A stretch of DNA of 64,000 nucleotides from Theobroma cacao (lineage: Eukaryota > Streptophyta > Magnoliopsida > Malvales > Malvaceae): assembly GCF_000208745.1 (NCBI RefSeq), contig NC_030850.1, forward strand, positions 37,221,434 through 37,285,433. Direction: 5' to 3'. The notes under the pieces were generated by a model that was not told the DNA's origin, made no database searches, and worked only from the letters and a program-made list of their open reading frames with translations. A program made the translations under genes and the position numbers. Each line of letters starts with the position of its first letter. Within the stretch, counting starts at the first letter, position 1. Positions 24,271-36,115 of this stretch are shown piece after piece.

Positions 24271-25781
24271 AATGGGTTAGATCCTGATCTAATATCTCCC
24301 TCTAGCTGTAGCCTATAGCTAGCATTGCAAATGAAATTAGATCATTAATGATTGTTTCTTGTAAATTTTCCTTGCCAGAATTATCCTACTGCCAAGCATA
24401 TTCCTGAATCAAATGATTGAGGAGGTAGAATAATATATATTGTAATCTTTAATATTGAACCTTCTGCTAGATACATATGTATATAGTTGTCAAGCTAGCT
24501 AGCTAAGCTTGCTGCACTAATTAATCAAACATCCATCCATCTACGTACAAGCACTCATACAGTAATTCCATGGTATATTTAAATCTTAGTTACTGGTATT
24601 TGGGGTGGGGGCCAAAACAAATACGTACTACTTCCTTTGACATCCAGCCAATGAGCTCCCAAATTTGAATTTGATTGAATGCCGTTGGTTTTAATATTGT
24701 ACATGCTCCGTTGGGTTTATATTATATTTTATATGGAATGGAACTCCAATTCTCTCCGTGCTTAGCAACGGGATGTTTAGGGTTATTTCAGGATTATTTC
24801 TTTCAATTTCCTGGTTTTTAGCTCTTATTTGGCTTTATAATTCCTATTTATATTTATTTTTCACTATATATATATTCTCTTAATTGATTTGAAGACGTTG
24901 AACATACATATAATTTTCTTTTATTCAAATGGTTTAGCCATTTAGTAATATTGATTGTAATAAAAAGTAATAATATTGTTTCCATTTAGTTGTTAAATAT
25001 TGTTATCATACATCCTATTAATTTAAATAATCAAAAGTAAAGCCTTTTTGCAAGACCTTAATGTAATCAAAATTTTTAATAATTTTCAGTTGCAAAGAGA
25101 AATTTCAAGTAACAACAGAGTATTTACAAATAACTAAAGATGGAGAATTAAGAGACAGAAAGAAAAGTTTTAAAAAACGGAAAATTAGGAATAGTGATGA
25201 GAACTCGAGTAACATACATAATTCGTCTTTACAATGTAATTGAAATTTCATTTAAACATTTTAACAAATCAAAAAGTTTATAAATACTATTTTAAAATAA
25301 TTCATGATTTATAATAATAGATATATTATTAGGTTAAATGTTTTATTTATTTAATTCGCGTCCTAGTATTACTAGTAGTCTAGTACTACACTAGTATTAT
25401 TATACATGGAGATATACAGAAGAGAAGAGAATAATAGAAGTAGGTTTTTTTATTTTACGTAAAAAGAAAGAAAGAAAGAAAGAAAAATAGTAGAGGTTTT
25501 GGATTATTTGATGTGATAGTAATAATAATAATTTAGTGTTAGAATTGAGCTGAAAAAAGCCTTGAACTGTTGTTGAAACTCAACAAGGAAAAGCCTTGAA
25601 TCCAAGTAGCAGCAGCACTAGCAATTGTGATAACTATTTTCCAGAAATCAAAAACCTACCTTTGCCTTTCTACAGAACAACATACCCCAATCCCTCAACT
25701 TTCTCTGCTCTCTTCGCTCCTAAATTAGGGTTTCCACTTCCTTCTTCTTCCTTTTAATTCTTCTCCAACGCAACGCTGGCT
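24271..25781. other. Intergenic DNA upstream of the EMSY-like gene
   Basis: AT-rich, with a short GAAA repeat near 25465. The pyrimidine-rich stretch at about 25680-25780 is a likely 5' UTR for the EMSY-like gene. Confidence 0.4.
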
Positions 25782-28700
25782 ATGGACTACGAGCCCTATG
25801 ATAGCAGTGGTCAGTTTCCTATCTTGTTTTCTTCCTTTGCCTTTATGATGATTAGGGTTTCATACTAATATCATTCTTTTTTTTTTTTCAAAATTTGTGT
25901 TGATCATTGCTCGCCCGCCTACCTTTCTCCACACGATGTGGTTAGAGTTTTCAGATAGAATTTGTGTTTCAATTTGCTATACTCTGCTGATTCCTTAGTT
26001 TTTTCCCCCTTACAGCCGCTGCTTTTTATTGTTGCTTTTACTTGTTCTTCAATTTCAATTTTTTTTTTCCAAAAGAAGAGAGAAACTTTTGGTGCACCTA
26101 GGGAGCTAAAACTGCTTTCACTTATAATCATGTATTGCGGCACTAATTTGTGAAATTCTGCTGATCCACTCGATTGATTGATTAAACTGTATGCCAAAGG
26201 TTCAAATTTGAAGGTTATTCAGAGAATGAGAAATCCCTCATGAAGCCCAGCACTTTCCATCTATCAGACATCTTGTGATTAGGCTCACTAACAATAAATT
26301 TGTTTGCTAAACAGGCCGCTTGATACACTTTTTTCTTCCTTCTGCATTCTACTGTTTTCCCATTGTTATTTGTAATTTCTTTCTGAGCATTGGCTTCGCA
26401 TTTTAAACTAATGTTGTTAGGTAACTTGGTTTCTACCACGTCATATGCTTTTGTAATTAGTTCCCTCTTGTTTATTGGCACTTGTCACTTTATCCCTTGT
26501 ATTTGATAGTTACTCTCTTTCTATGAGCTCCTCAGCTTTTGCTAGCATTTATTGTGATGTTGCTCATTGGTTTCATATATTGCCTGCGTATCACCTATTT
26601 GTCTTTGTATATTAGCCCACAATGTATTAACATAATGTATTCATTTTTTCCCATTTACTGAGCTCACTACACAAAGACCTTTTGATGTAATGAATTGGTG
26701 TGGGATGACAAGGGGAAACTAGTGTATTTGAACTAGGGTCAGACTTTATGAGGGGATGTGTTATATGACTCTCACACTAGTCAATCCCAGGAGAAGAAAC
26801 TCTCGTGCATTCACTAGTTTAGATCTTAGAACAACTATCTTCTGATATTACCTTCTTTTAGTTCTAGAGAAAACCAAAACAAAGCTAATATAGGTCCTGC
26901 AAGGCACACTTAATAACACCATAGATGATCCTCAAAAGTTAATGGATAAGCTAATTAAATGAATAAAGGCGACAAAAGCTCCTGCAAAAGACTCAAGAAA
27001 CCCTACCAATTGAGTTTGGGCCAACAAATTGAGAACATGAATAAATAAAGTTTTCAAGTTGCCATGATAGTGCTTACTGAACAGTACTGCTAAAGTTTTG
27101 TGCAAGAAAGCTTAGCACAAGGCCCACTTCAAAATCAACACTTCAGGCTTCTAGATATAGCTCTTGTATTTCCTATTAACTGGTGCTACTGTGATTCTGT
27201 GAATGAATGAAATGATTATGCTGAAAAAATTTTTTTGCAATGTTTTCGACCTGATCTCATAATGTGAATGGTGTTAAGCTTTGTCCTGAAGTGCTCAAAG
27301 AACATTCTTTTCCCCCTTCCTAGGGCAATGAGCCGTCCTATTTGTTAAGATGGGACTTCTATTCTTTGGACTTCCAATTTTAAACAGTGACTTAAGATAT
27401 GTAGTTCACGGCCTTATGTGTGACTTTTATGTGATCTAAATAGTTTAGTTACCACTATTGATCTATGAAGACAAATATCTTTTCATGAACACTGCTCAAG
27501 CTGCAATTCACTTACACTATTTTACTTTGAAACAATTGTAGGAACTGATGATGATCTACCACCATCACATCAGAATAGAATTCCTAGAACTGGACGAATT
27601 GCTGGGAATGGAAGATCTGCCGTAGCTTCAGTGCCATATCCTAGGATTTATGGCGAAACTGATATGGAGGCCCAAATTCACCAGCTTGAGCAAGAAGCAT
27701 ACAGTTCAGTTCTAAGAGCCTTTAAAGCTCAAGCTGATGCCATTACTTGGGTACTTTATTAAAATTGTTTCATGAATTTAATATCTGTAAATTTGTTTGA
27801 TTAGATTTAAATGTCTGCTTTGTAAATGTATTCTCTTCAGGAGAAGGAGAGTTTGATAACAGAACTTAGAAAAGAATTGAGACTATCAAATGAGGAGCAC
27901 AGAGAGCTTTTAGGCCGGGTTAATGCGGATGATGTCATACGGAGGATAAGGTCTGCATTAGCTGAGACAAATATTGTTTATTAAGACATGAAATCCTTTA
28001 TAAAGCTTCAGTGCTTGTTTTTTTTTTCTTTTATTGGTAATGATCCTGTGAATGCCATTAGGGAGTGGAGACAAACAGGGGCACTGCAACCCAGCATGCT
28101 TAATGCTGGTCAAGCTGTTCATGATCCTGTGCCTAGTCCCACTGTGTCAGCATCTCGCAAGAAACAGAAGATAACCCAGTCAGTGCCTTCACAATCCTTT
28201 GGTGGGCCATCCCCACCATTTCACCCTCAAGCTGTTGCTCCATCTCACCAACCATCTTCCTCGGCTGCTAAACGAGGACCTATAACTGGCTCCAAGGGCA
28301 AGAAACATAAACCAGTGAGTTAGAATTATGAATATTTCAAGTATAATATTGAAGTCTTCAAAACAATAATAACTCCGTTTTGTCTACTTCAATTGCATTC
28401 ATTGTAATTTGACAGAGTTTACCTGGTGCGCCTTCCATGAAGTCCATGCAGTACCCCTCCACAGGTCCAGCTGGGAGGGGTCAAGTTGTTAATAGGGTAT
28501 CCTCTGGTACTGCCCTTGTGAGTGAACCTGCTGAAGGGGCAACATTTGATCCATTAATTGGGAAGAAAGTAAGGACAAGATGGCCTGATGATAACAATTT
28601 CTATGAAGCTGTCATAACTGATTACAATTCAGTTGAGGTTTGTATGGACTAGGATTGTGTATAAAATTTAGTTCATACTGGTTTTTAGCCTGATTTGTTC

Positions 28701-30322
28701 TAGTCCTCGTTAGGGACGACATGCGCTGGTCTATGATATTGGTACCGCAAATGAGACATGGGAATGGGTTAATCTCTCAGAGGTACATCTGCTATTTGGT
28801 CTTCATGATCCAATTTGCTTTTCCTATTGAAAATCAAAATCCTCAGATCTAGGCATGCCGAACTGTTTAAACAACTTTCATGTTGATAAATAACCTCGAT
28901 CCTTGTTCTATTCTTTAGCCATTCATATTAACTTATTAATTTCGTCAATATGGTACTGTGAGCTTGTCAGATGTATTGCAGACACTGAAAAATGTTACAA
29001 GTTTAGCAAATCTTTAGTTCTGGACATGAGGATTGCGTTTCCACAGTTTGTGGAATTTGATAATTTGGTGATCCAATAAACCTAATTTCAGAAATGAATG
29101 GCTTGATTCTTTAGTTGAAAGATTATCTTTGCATCGCGGAAGCACCTGTTCTGTCATTTATTTAGTTTAGCAGCAATATATTTCACTAGAAGAAAAATGT
29201 TAGCACATTGCATTCTTCTTTTACTTGCATGTGTTGATACTATGACATTTTGTTTAGTTTCTTCAATTAAATCAACCATTTTCTTCATGATTATATTATA
29301 GTCACTCAGTCTTCTGTTTTTTCATGCAGATTTCTCCTGAGGATATACAATGGGAAAGTGAGGTCCCTGGAATTCCTCATCGTGGTGTTTATGGTGGACC
29401 TGGTCACGGGATGAATAGATCTGTAGGTCGTGATGGTGTGCCAGGTGCAGGAAGAGGTAGAGGTTTTGCAAAGGGGCCATCAAGAAAAGATTTTCTACCG
29501 TCACAGAATGGCATTGGAAAGAAAGCACTAGATGATATACAAATTCTTCACACAGATACTCTAATCAAGGAGGTAAAAGAAAATAGGTTGTCATCATGTG
29601 GAGTTTTCTGTGAAAATAGTTTATCCACAGCAGGGTGTCTTGATTACTTAACGAACAAACATGTGCATTATTTTTTTTTGGACTTGGGCAGGTGGAGAGG
29701 GTTTTTGGTACAAACCATCCTGACCCCCTTGAAATTGAGAAAGCAAAGAAAGTGCTAAAAGTAAGAATAGTAGCCATGTGAGTACCCTCAAACATGTCAA
29801 TGTCAAACTACATCACTAATTCTTAATTTTCCAATACAGGAGCATGAGCAATCGCTTATTGATGCAATTGCAAAGCTCACAGATATATCTGATGGTGAAA
29901 GTGGTAATTTTTTTCTTCTTTTACCTTATTCTCTAGATTTTATTGTATATCCATGGTCTTAATTTTGGAATGATAACATTTTATGGAGGGCTTGCTTCAA
30001 CATCATTTAGATGTTATATTCTTCTTCTTCTTCATCTTGTTTCCATAATGGCAAACTATCTTCCCTAGAATGAAGTAGAAGCTAACAACTGCTAGGGCAA
30101 ACTTGTTTGTCATTTGGACCCTCTATGGCTTAAATATATGGCTATATTTATGATTTTGGGTACTAATTTTGTTTTCCTGTGAAAATGCTTGTATATTGAT
30201 TGACATCAAGAAGCAGTTGGTTTTATTACAGCTGTTTTCCTGAATAGGCTTTTTTCTTTAAAAAAAATAAAATAACAGATGAGGGTGGCCTCCAGTTTGG
30301 GCAACCAATGGATCGAACATGA
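25782..30322 (+). CDS. EML: EMSY-like protein (ENT plus Agenet/Tudor domains), EML1/EML3 type
   Basis: Plant EMSY-like proteins are nuclear chromatin readers; the Agenet/Tudor domain binds modified histone H3 tails, and EML proteins act in immunity and seed development. Ten exons join in phase: 25782-25809, 27542-27750, 27841-27950, 28062-28314, 28416-28637, 28714-28782, 29330-29572, 29692-29760, 29840-29903 and 30279-30322, giving 436 residues. The start [20 protein letters not shown] is characteristic of the EML1/EML3 branch. The ENT domain (about residues 50-120) includes [20 protein letters not shown] and [17 protein letters not shown]. The Agenet part has [39 protein letters not shown] and ISPEDIQWE. 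An RGRG stretch and a C-terminal helix follow. Intron 1 is long (1.73 kb). The exact paralogue is uncertain. Confidence 0.93.
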
Positions 30323-32103
30323 TGAAGAAGCAGTTTTTGTAGGAAGACAAATAGCTTATCCATGTATCCTGATAGAATGGTCAGAGGTGAATGGATGAAT
30401 GCTTGAGTTGACAGTAAGATGGGTAGCAGAGACAGTTGCTGGTGGGAGGGTAATTCTTGTATAATACACTTTTTCTAACTGTATTTTCCTCAACAGGGAT
30501 AACTCTAGGTTTGTGGGGGTGGATAGGTATTACTGTAAGAGGGAATTATTTGTTGTAGTTGTTTGCTAATTTCTTTGTAATTGATTAGAAAAAGAAGAAG
30601 AAAATAGTAGCAGGCTGATGTTTGATGTAAGATTATTGAGTTAGCAATTACCGTGTGTTGATTTAGAAATGTATTTTTGTTGGTACCTTTCGGCAACCCT
30701 CTCGTCTGTTATCAGGACGTTAAAACTTGGAGTAAACGCAATGGTAGCAGCACGCATTTTGCCTTGGGGTCCTTGTAGCTACAGAGATTTGTATTGTAAT
30801 AAATATCTTTCTTGGCTTCTTCAAGTATTGCTCAAATTCATCTTGACAAGCATTTTGCCTCAAAATTATTAAATATTTGTCAAAGAGGGAGTGTGCCTCT
30901 GGCATGGATTGGTCAACCTTTGGCACCTAACAGCTTTTCTTTGTATTGACACGTGATGAAGTTAGGATCTTCAGAAACCCCGCCAAGTTCAGCTAAGGGA
31001 ATGAGATCTCCGAGTCATTATCTGGTAGATCACGTTCAAAAGAAATTTTTAGCTTTTTTCTTTTTTGTTTTATAATTTTTAGAATTTTCAATAGTTTAAT
31101 AGAGAAATAAAATTTAAAAATTTAAAAATATTCAGAGAATTTGATTATGTCATCTAAATTAAGAATACATTTTTTATATTTAAAAGAATGGAAGCAAAAA
31201 TTATTAACAAGCTGGAATACCTTAGTTCGTTAGAGCGTGCTTTAACAAAGCTACAAAGATTAGAGGAAGCTCCTAAAATCTAATCCTTTGCCCAAAAAAT
31301 GTGCCTCAAATGGTTTCTCAAGACTCTTATATATAGATTAAGAAACAACAGAAGCTCGCTATCCTCATCATGTATAGCGAGATAGTAGATTTCCTAATAC
31401 ATGTTTAGACCATTAATCACAGTGAAGTTTAGTGACAATCAAAAGTGTAAAACAAAGCTACGAATCTTGCTATTTTCACTGTTGTTATGCCGTGCTGGTC
31501 ACTTCCATTGCTCTCTGTGTAGTCACTTTGAAATAATTTTATATAATATTACAGAGATAATATGTCAGTACACAAAATCAAGCATTTCCTCAATTCAAGC
31601 ATGGATGTCTCCACAATTTTTTTAGGGAGGTGGAGATGCTTAAAATGGGAGTGGTGATCAATGGCTACAGTAGCAAAAGCATGACACCAGTGTTTGAAAC
31701 AATTGACAATACAATTATCGGAATATAGCCTCAGTTTCTAACCCTGCTTCCATGTTGCCAGTTATTTACATGTCGTCTCTTGAAGCTATGTCTCTGGAAA
31801 AACAAAAACCAATAATCAGGGTATCTTGACTTTGACGTGCTCAAGGAAAACATCTAAGTGTTTTTTTCTACCAAGAGACCCGTCAAAATTTTCTCCTGCT
31901 CAAAAGTTAGGAGCACCAATTAACCAAAATTGAAAAGGGAAAGCTGACACTTACCTCAGACTTAAGCTGATAACATTGTCCATAGAGATGTGCTCATGGG
32001 GGCCTGGCATAACTCAATGATGTATACGGCAGAAAAAGAAGCTTGCATAGACTAGTAGGCTACATAAACTAAGTGGAACCTTCAATGTTGTTTGCATTAT
32101 GGA
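30323..32103. other. Convergent intergenic region between EML and NTAN1
   Basis: It should contain both 3' UTRs. I see no other gene, RNA or named repeat. Confidence 0.4.
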
Positions 32104-35100
32104 CTATGATTCGTAACCAATATCCTTATCCTGGTGCTGAGAATCAGCACGTTTCCAGCCTCCATCAGCGGTCCTCTCAAAGACATGCGGTTGCCTCAAG
32201 GGAAAAGTTTTTTTCCAGTCTGGATGTTTAATCAAATAGTTCCACACCCTTAAAAGATAACAGGTATGCCACTTAGAACAACTCATTTCCTTATGTGAAA
32301 AAACATTATGCAAGTCATCGCAGCACTATCGTATTTTCTAGTTGATTATCAATCTAATACACAGGTGCAAAATCATACAGGGAACTTCTGTCTATGTTTA
32401 AAAGATTTAGTATTAACCAAAAACATTAGGGGAAGATGTCATGGACTGCATATACACCAAAGTTTCTACTTCTTTCCCATACAATCTGTTTCCTTGTCAT
32501 TGTTACTTGGCATCTAAAATGCAAATCATTTAATTCTAAACTAGAAGGCTCTTGGCTTAACATCTCTTAATTGCTAACATCTTACAGCCAAATTCAGATA
32601 GTAACCAATGCAAAGGCAATGTATAACCATATGTAACTAGCTGTCCAAAAAACAAAATCATGTGTAAAAACTATTGAGAACCATTCAAGATGTGCTCACC
32701 TTCTTTCATTATCCACAAAGTCTGGACCCTCAGCAGAAGGTGAAGTAGAGCAAGTAGAAAGGATTTCAGAATCAGAAAGATTTTGCAGTGACAAAGCAAT
32801 TTGTACTAGGCGTATGGTCCTATGTCAACAGAAAAAACAAGAGCAACAACAATAAATTTTAAGTTCATAATATAGTAAGAGAATATTTATTTTAACTTTG
32901 CAAAGAAAATAAATATAGATAAGGTCAGAGATGTATAATGTAAAATCAAACAGACTTAGCACAATTGCTGTTGTCATAAATAGCAGAAAGCATAAGTTGT
33001 TAAACAACATTCTACCAACTGCAAGGAGCAATAATGAATCGGTCAGTTTTAGTGTCATAAGTATCCAGTAATTTCCTATGCCAACTGGGGTCTTCATATG
33101 AAGCAGAGACTCGAAGTCTCCGGACAATTTCATCTGGACATTGCGAATTTCTATCGAAGCTGGCAGGGATGAGGGATCCAGTAGAACATTCTACCTGAAT
33201 ACATGCAAAAGAAAATAATGTTTGATATGCTTATAGTGTATTAAAAAGTTTCAACAGCACAAGCGACTAGAATCAATCTGAAACAGAGTGTTTTGCCATC
33301 AGACTATAAGAATTATCCATTTACCTTGTAGGGGATTTAAACATATGATAATTCTATTAAAAAATTTTAACAACTAATTGAATTATTGACTGATATAATA
33401 GTTTCAATATTGCTATTTCAGAATCATGAGCTGCTAAAAAAAGGATATAATGCTTCATTAAACTCTTCACTTCCATTTTCCCTTTCAAATTCAAGAAAAT
33501 GTCAAAGCTGGAAAGTTACCAGGAACCCACTAAAAATGGGATATGCATTTCCTTGAGAATCCGTTTTGGTGTTATGACCAAGAACACAGAGTGTCTGAAC
33601 GTGAAAATTTTCCTGTCTCTTCTGCAAAGTTTCAACCATTTTTGTACACAAAGGAAAGGAAAAACCATCCATTCTTGCATTTCCCTCTGGTTGATGGGTG
33701 CCTTTAGCATGCTGCATACAAAGGTCGAAATATTCAACTTAATCATTCTTCTTCTGAGCAGGTTACTATATCTCTAGAAAATCAACAACACATGAGAAGA
33801 CCAAGGGCCAGACATTTGGTGAAACATCTTCAAAACCACCAACTAGATGCACCTGCATTTAAAATTCAAAAGATTTAAGTCAAGCAAAAGATTTATGTTT
33901 CAATTATGATAAATCACCAATGAATTAACAAAAGTAAGGGAAATAGAATGAAGAATACATCCAAATCAACATGAGAATTGTGATCAACAACTAGTGATAA
34001 CATCTGGATGATGCCAATATCTACAAATTTTGGAGAATCCATATGGGCAACAGAGGTCCTGAATTCAAATCACAAAATCCAAATTACAGATCCAATAAAA
34101 AGAAATTCCATCAAGCAATTCTGAACTTTCTTGCAAATTCTTACATCCCATTTTCCCGGTTCCGAATGACAAGACCCACACATGTTGTTGCTTCATCAGT
34201 GCCAACGTACTTTTTATGCAAGGAAGGAAATAAGGTGAAGGCATTCAATATAACCATAGAATCAAGAAAAAGAGAGGTGTGGTGAATCAAGGCAAAACAT
34301 GTATTATAAATATGTCCAAAATCAAACAGAAATTCCACGCCTAGAAAAGGCACAAAGCTCTTGAAGGAATCATACATTTACAATCTGAGATAAGGAGCAT
34401 TCAAGATCAAGTCCACAAAATAACAGTGAAAAGGGTTTGTTCAGTTGGATTTTGGAAAAGGGAGTGGAGATCCATGCTACGTTAGCAAAATGAAAAACAA
34501 TGACCAAAGATCATAGTGTCTCATTTGCTAATCATTATCTTTAAACATATTAAACAGCCCACAGGATATTCAGAAGACCACTTGAAATAAAATACAATAA
34601 ATGAGATTGCCATCAGTTCTTCAAGTCTTCAGATACCAATTTTCCCTTCCAGCTGAAATATACAAGCAAATTGATAACCTTTACCCTCACCATGACATTT
34701 AACTCCCAACTGATGCAAGAAAAGTAATTGGCTAATACTGAGGCTTAACATTGCAGGTTGAACATCACAGGTCAGAACCTGGGGATATATTTGTCCACTA
34801 AATGTCATATTACAATGTTATTAGAAACAAGAAAACATGAACGATTTGCTTCAAAATTACAACTGACTTTTATGTGAAGCAGCAGGAATATTGAGATCTG
34901 AATTGTCCATGATGCGAGGGTACCAAGTTTGAACGAAATGCAAAAGGCCATATCTCAGTTGTTACCAAAAAATGGGTATCGAGTTTGATATGCAATTGCA
35001 GGAAGTAAAGTGAAAACATACATGGACAAGCGCAGGATCAACAGTAGCATATTCTCTCTGGAATAAGTAGACATATTTAGGGTTATTTGATGATGTTGTT

Positions 35101-35658
35101 AAGTCAGAGTCCATGGATGCCGAGACTCTCCTCTCCTGGATAGACTTGAAAGAATGTGAGGCAGACACTAGAATGGGGTGTTCCATCAATGCCATCAACA
35201 AATTCATTGGCTGTTAAAAAAAATAAAAACAAAAAATCATCAGTCCTTGCCTTAAATTCATTATGACATATTCCATTATCCATTATCATCATCCATTATG
35301 TATAGTGTTAATAAGGTAGCAATCAGTGCGATGAGGTGTAGATGGATTAAATTTATCAAAGAAAAAAAATGAAAAAATGAATAGAAAAATGAGGAGCTTT
35401 GACTGACATCATTATCATATTGATTAAAAAAGGTTTATTAGCATCAAATACAAAGTTGGATTTACTACGATAATATGCTTTGCATTTTTTACATGATAAA
35501 ATAAAATAATACTAGTAGAATTATAAGAATGAGATATCTTTATCGTCATATTCTATGAAAGGGTAGATCGAAGGAAAATACCTGAGACTGAGACGATGGC
35601 GCTGACGAAGAAGAAGAGGAGTTGGAAGAAAAGGGAAGCCCACCCACAAAAATCATGA
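32104..35658 (-). CDS. NTAN1: Protein N-terminal asparagine amidohydrolase (NTAN1), apparent frameshift in exon 1
   Basis: NTAN1 deamidates N-terminal Asn to Asp, feeding proteins into the arginine N-degron pathway. Exons: 35582-35658, 35022-35210, 34145-34209, 33959-34058, 33814-33852, 33520-33711, 33016-33194, 32700-32819 and 32104-32248. From exon 2 on they join in phase to about 342 residues. Family motifs are VYLFQREYATVDPALV, GTDEATTCVGLVIRNRENGM with the catalytic Cys, TSVAHMDSPKFVDIG, DVHLVGGFEDVSPN, FHVQTLCVLGHNT and FIIAPCSW. Exon 1 starts with ATG at 35658 (MIFVGG), but its frame enters exon 2 in the wrong phase and meets TGA. Adding one G in the G5 run (plus-strand C5 at 35639-35643) would give the expected serine-rich N-terminus. 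This may be a base-call error or a real lesion; the first ATG in the right frame is 35205-35207. Confidence 0.9.
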
Positions 35659-36115
35659 TGACGATGATTCAACTCAAATCCTTCACTCCTTTAGCACCCG
35701 AATCAAAACTCTCTATACCCTGTTGAACAAAAAAATGAAATAAAATCAGAGGAATACTAGACCAGAGTTAGACTAGACTATTTAGAATCGAGTTCTGAGC
35801 ATTGACCATTGACCATTGCCCTTACTCCCCCAGTGCTCGCTGTGTTTTACTTATGGGCTACTTCTGGGCTCCGACCATACCCAGCCCATAGAGTATTAGA
35901 TATAGGGCGCTCTTCTATATGTCCTGTATTCTAGTATACGAATAACATATTGTTTTTGCTCATAAGTGGACCAAGATTGAAATTAATAGAAATCGATCCA
36001 ACGCAGTTTGGGCCGGCGGAGCACACTCATTCACTACTTATAGATTTATATTCCATCTGGTTCTAATCCTTTAGCTTTTAGAATTGAAAAAATTGGGGCG
36101 GGTAGGCTGAGCAGA
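35659..36115. promoter_or_regulatory. Shared divergent promoter region, NTAN1 and LIN37-like
   Basis: Only 457 bp separate the two start codons, so both promoters and 5' UTRs must share this stretch unless one has a distal leader exon. I cannot assign individual motifs with confidence. Confidence 0.5.
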
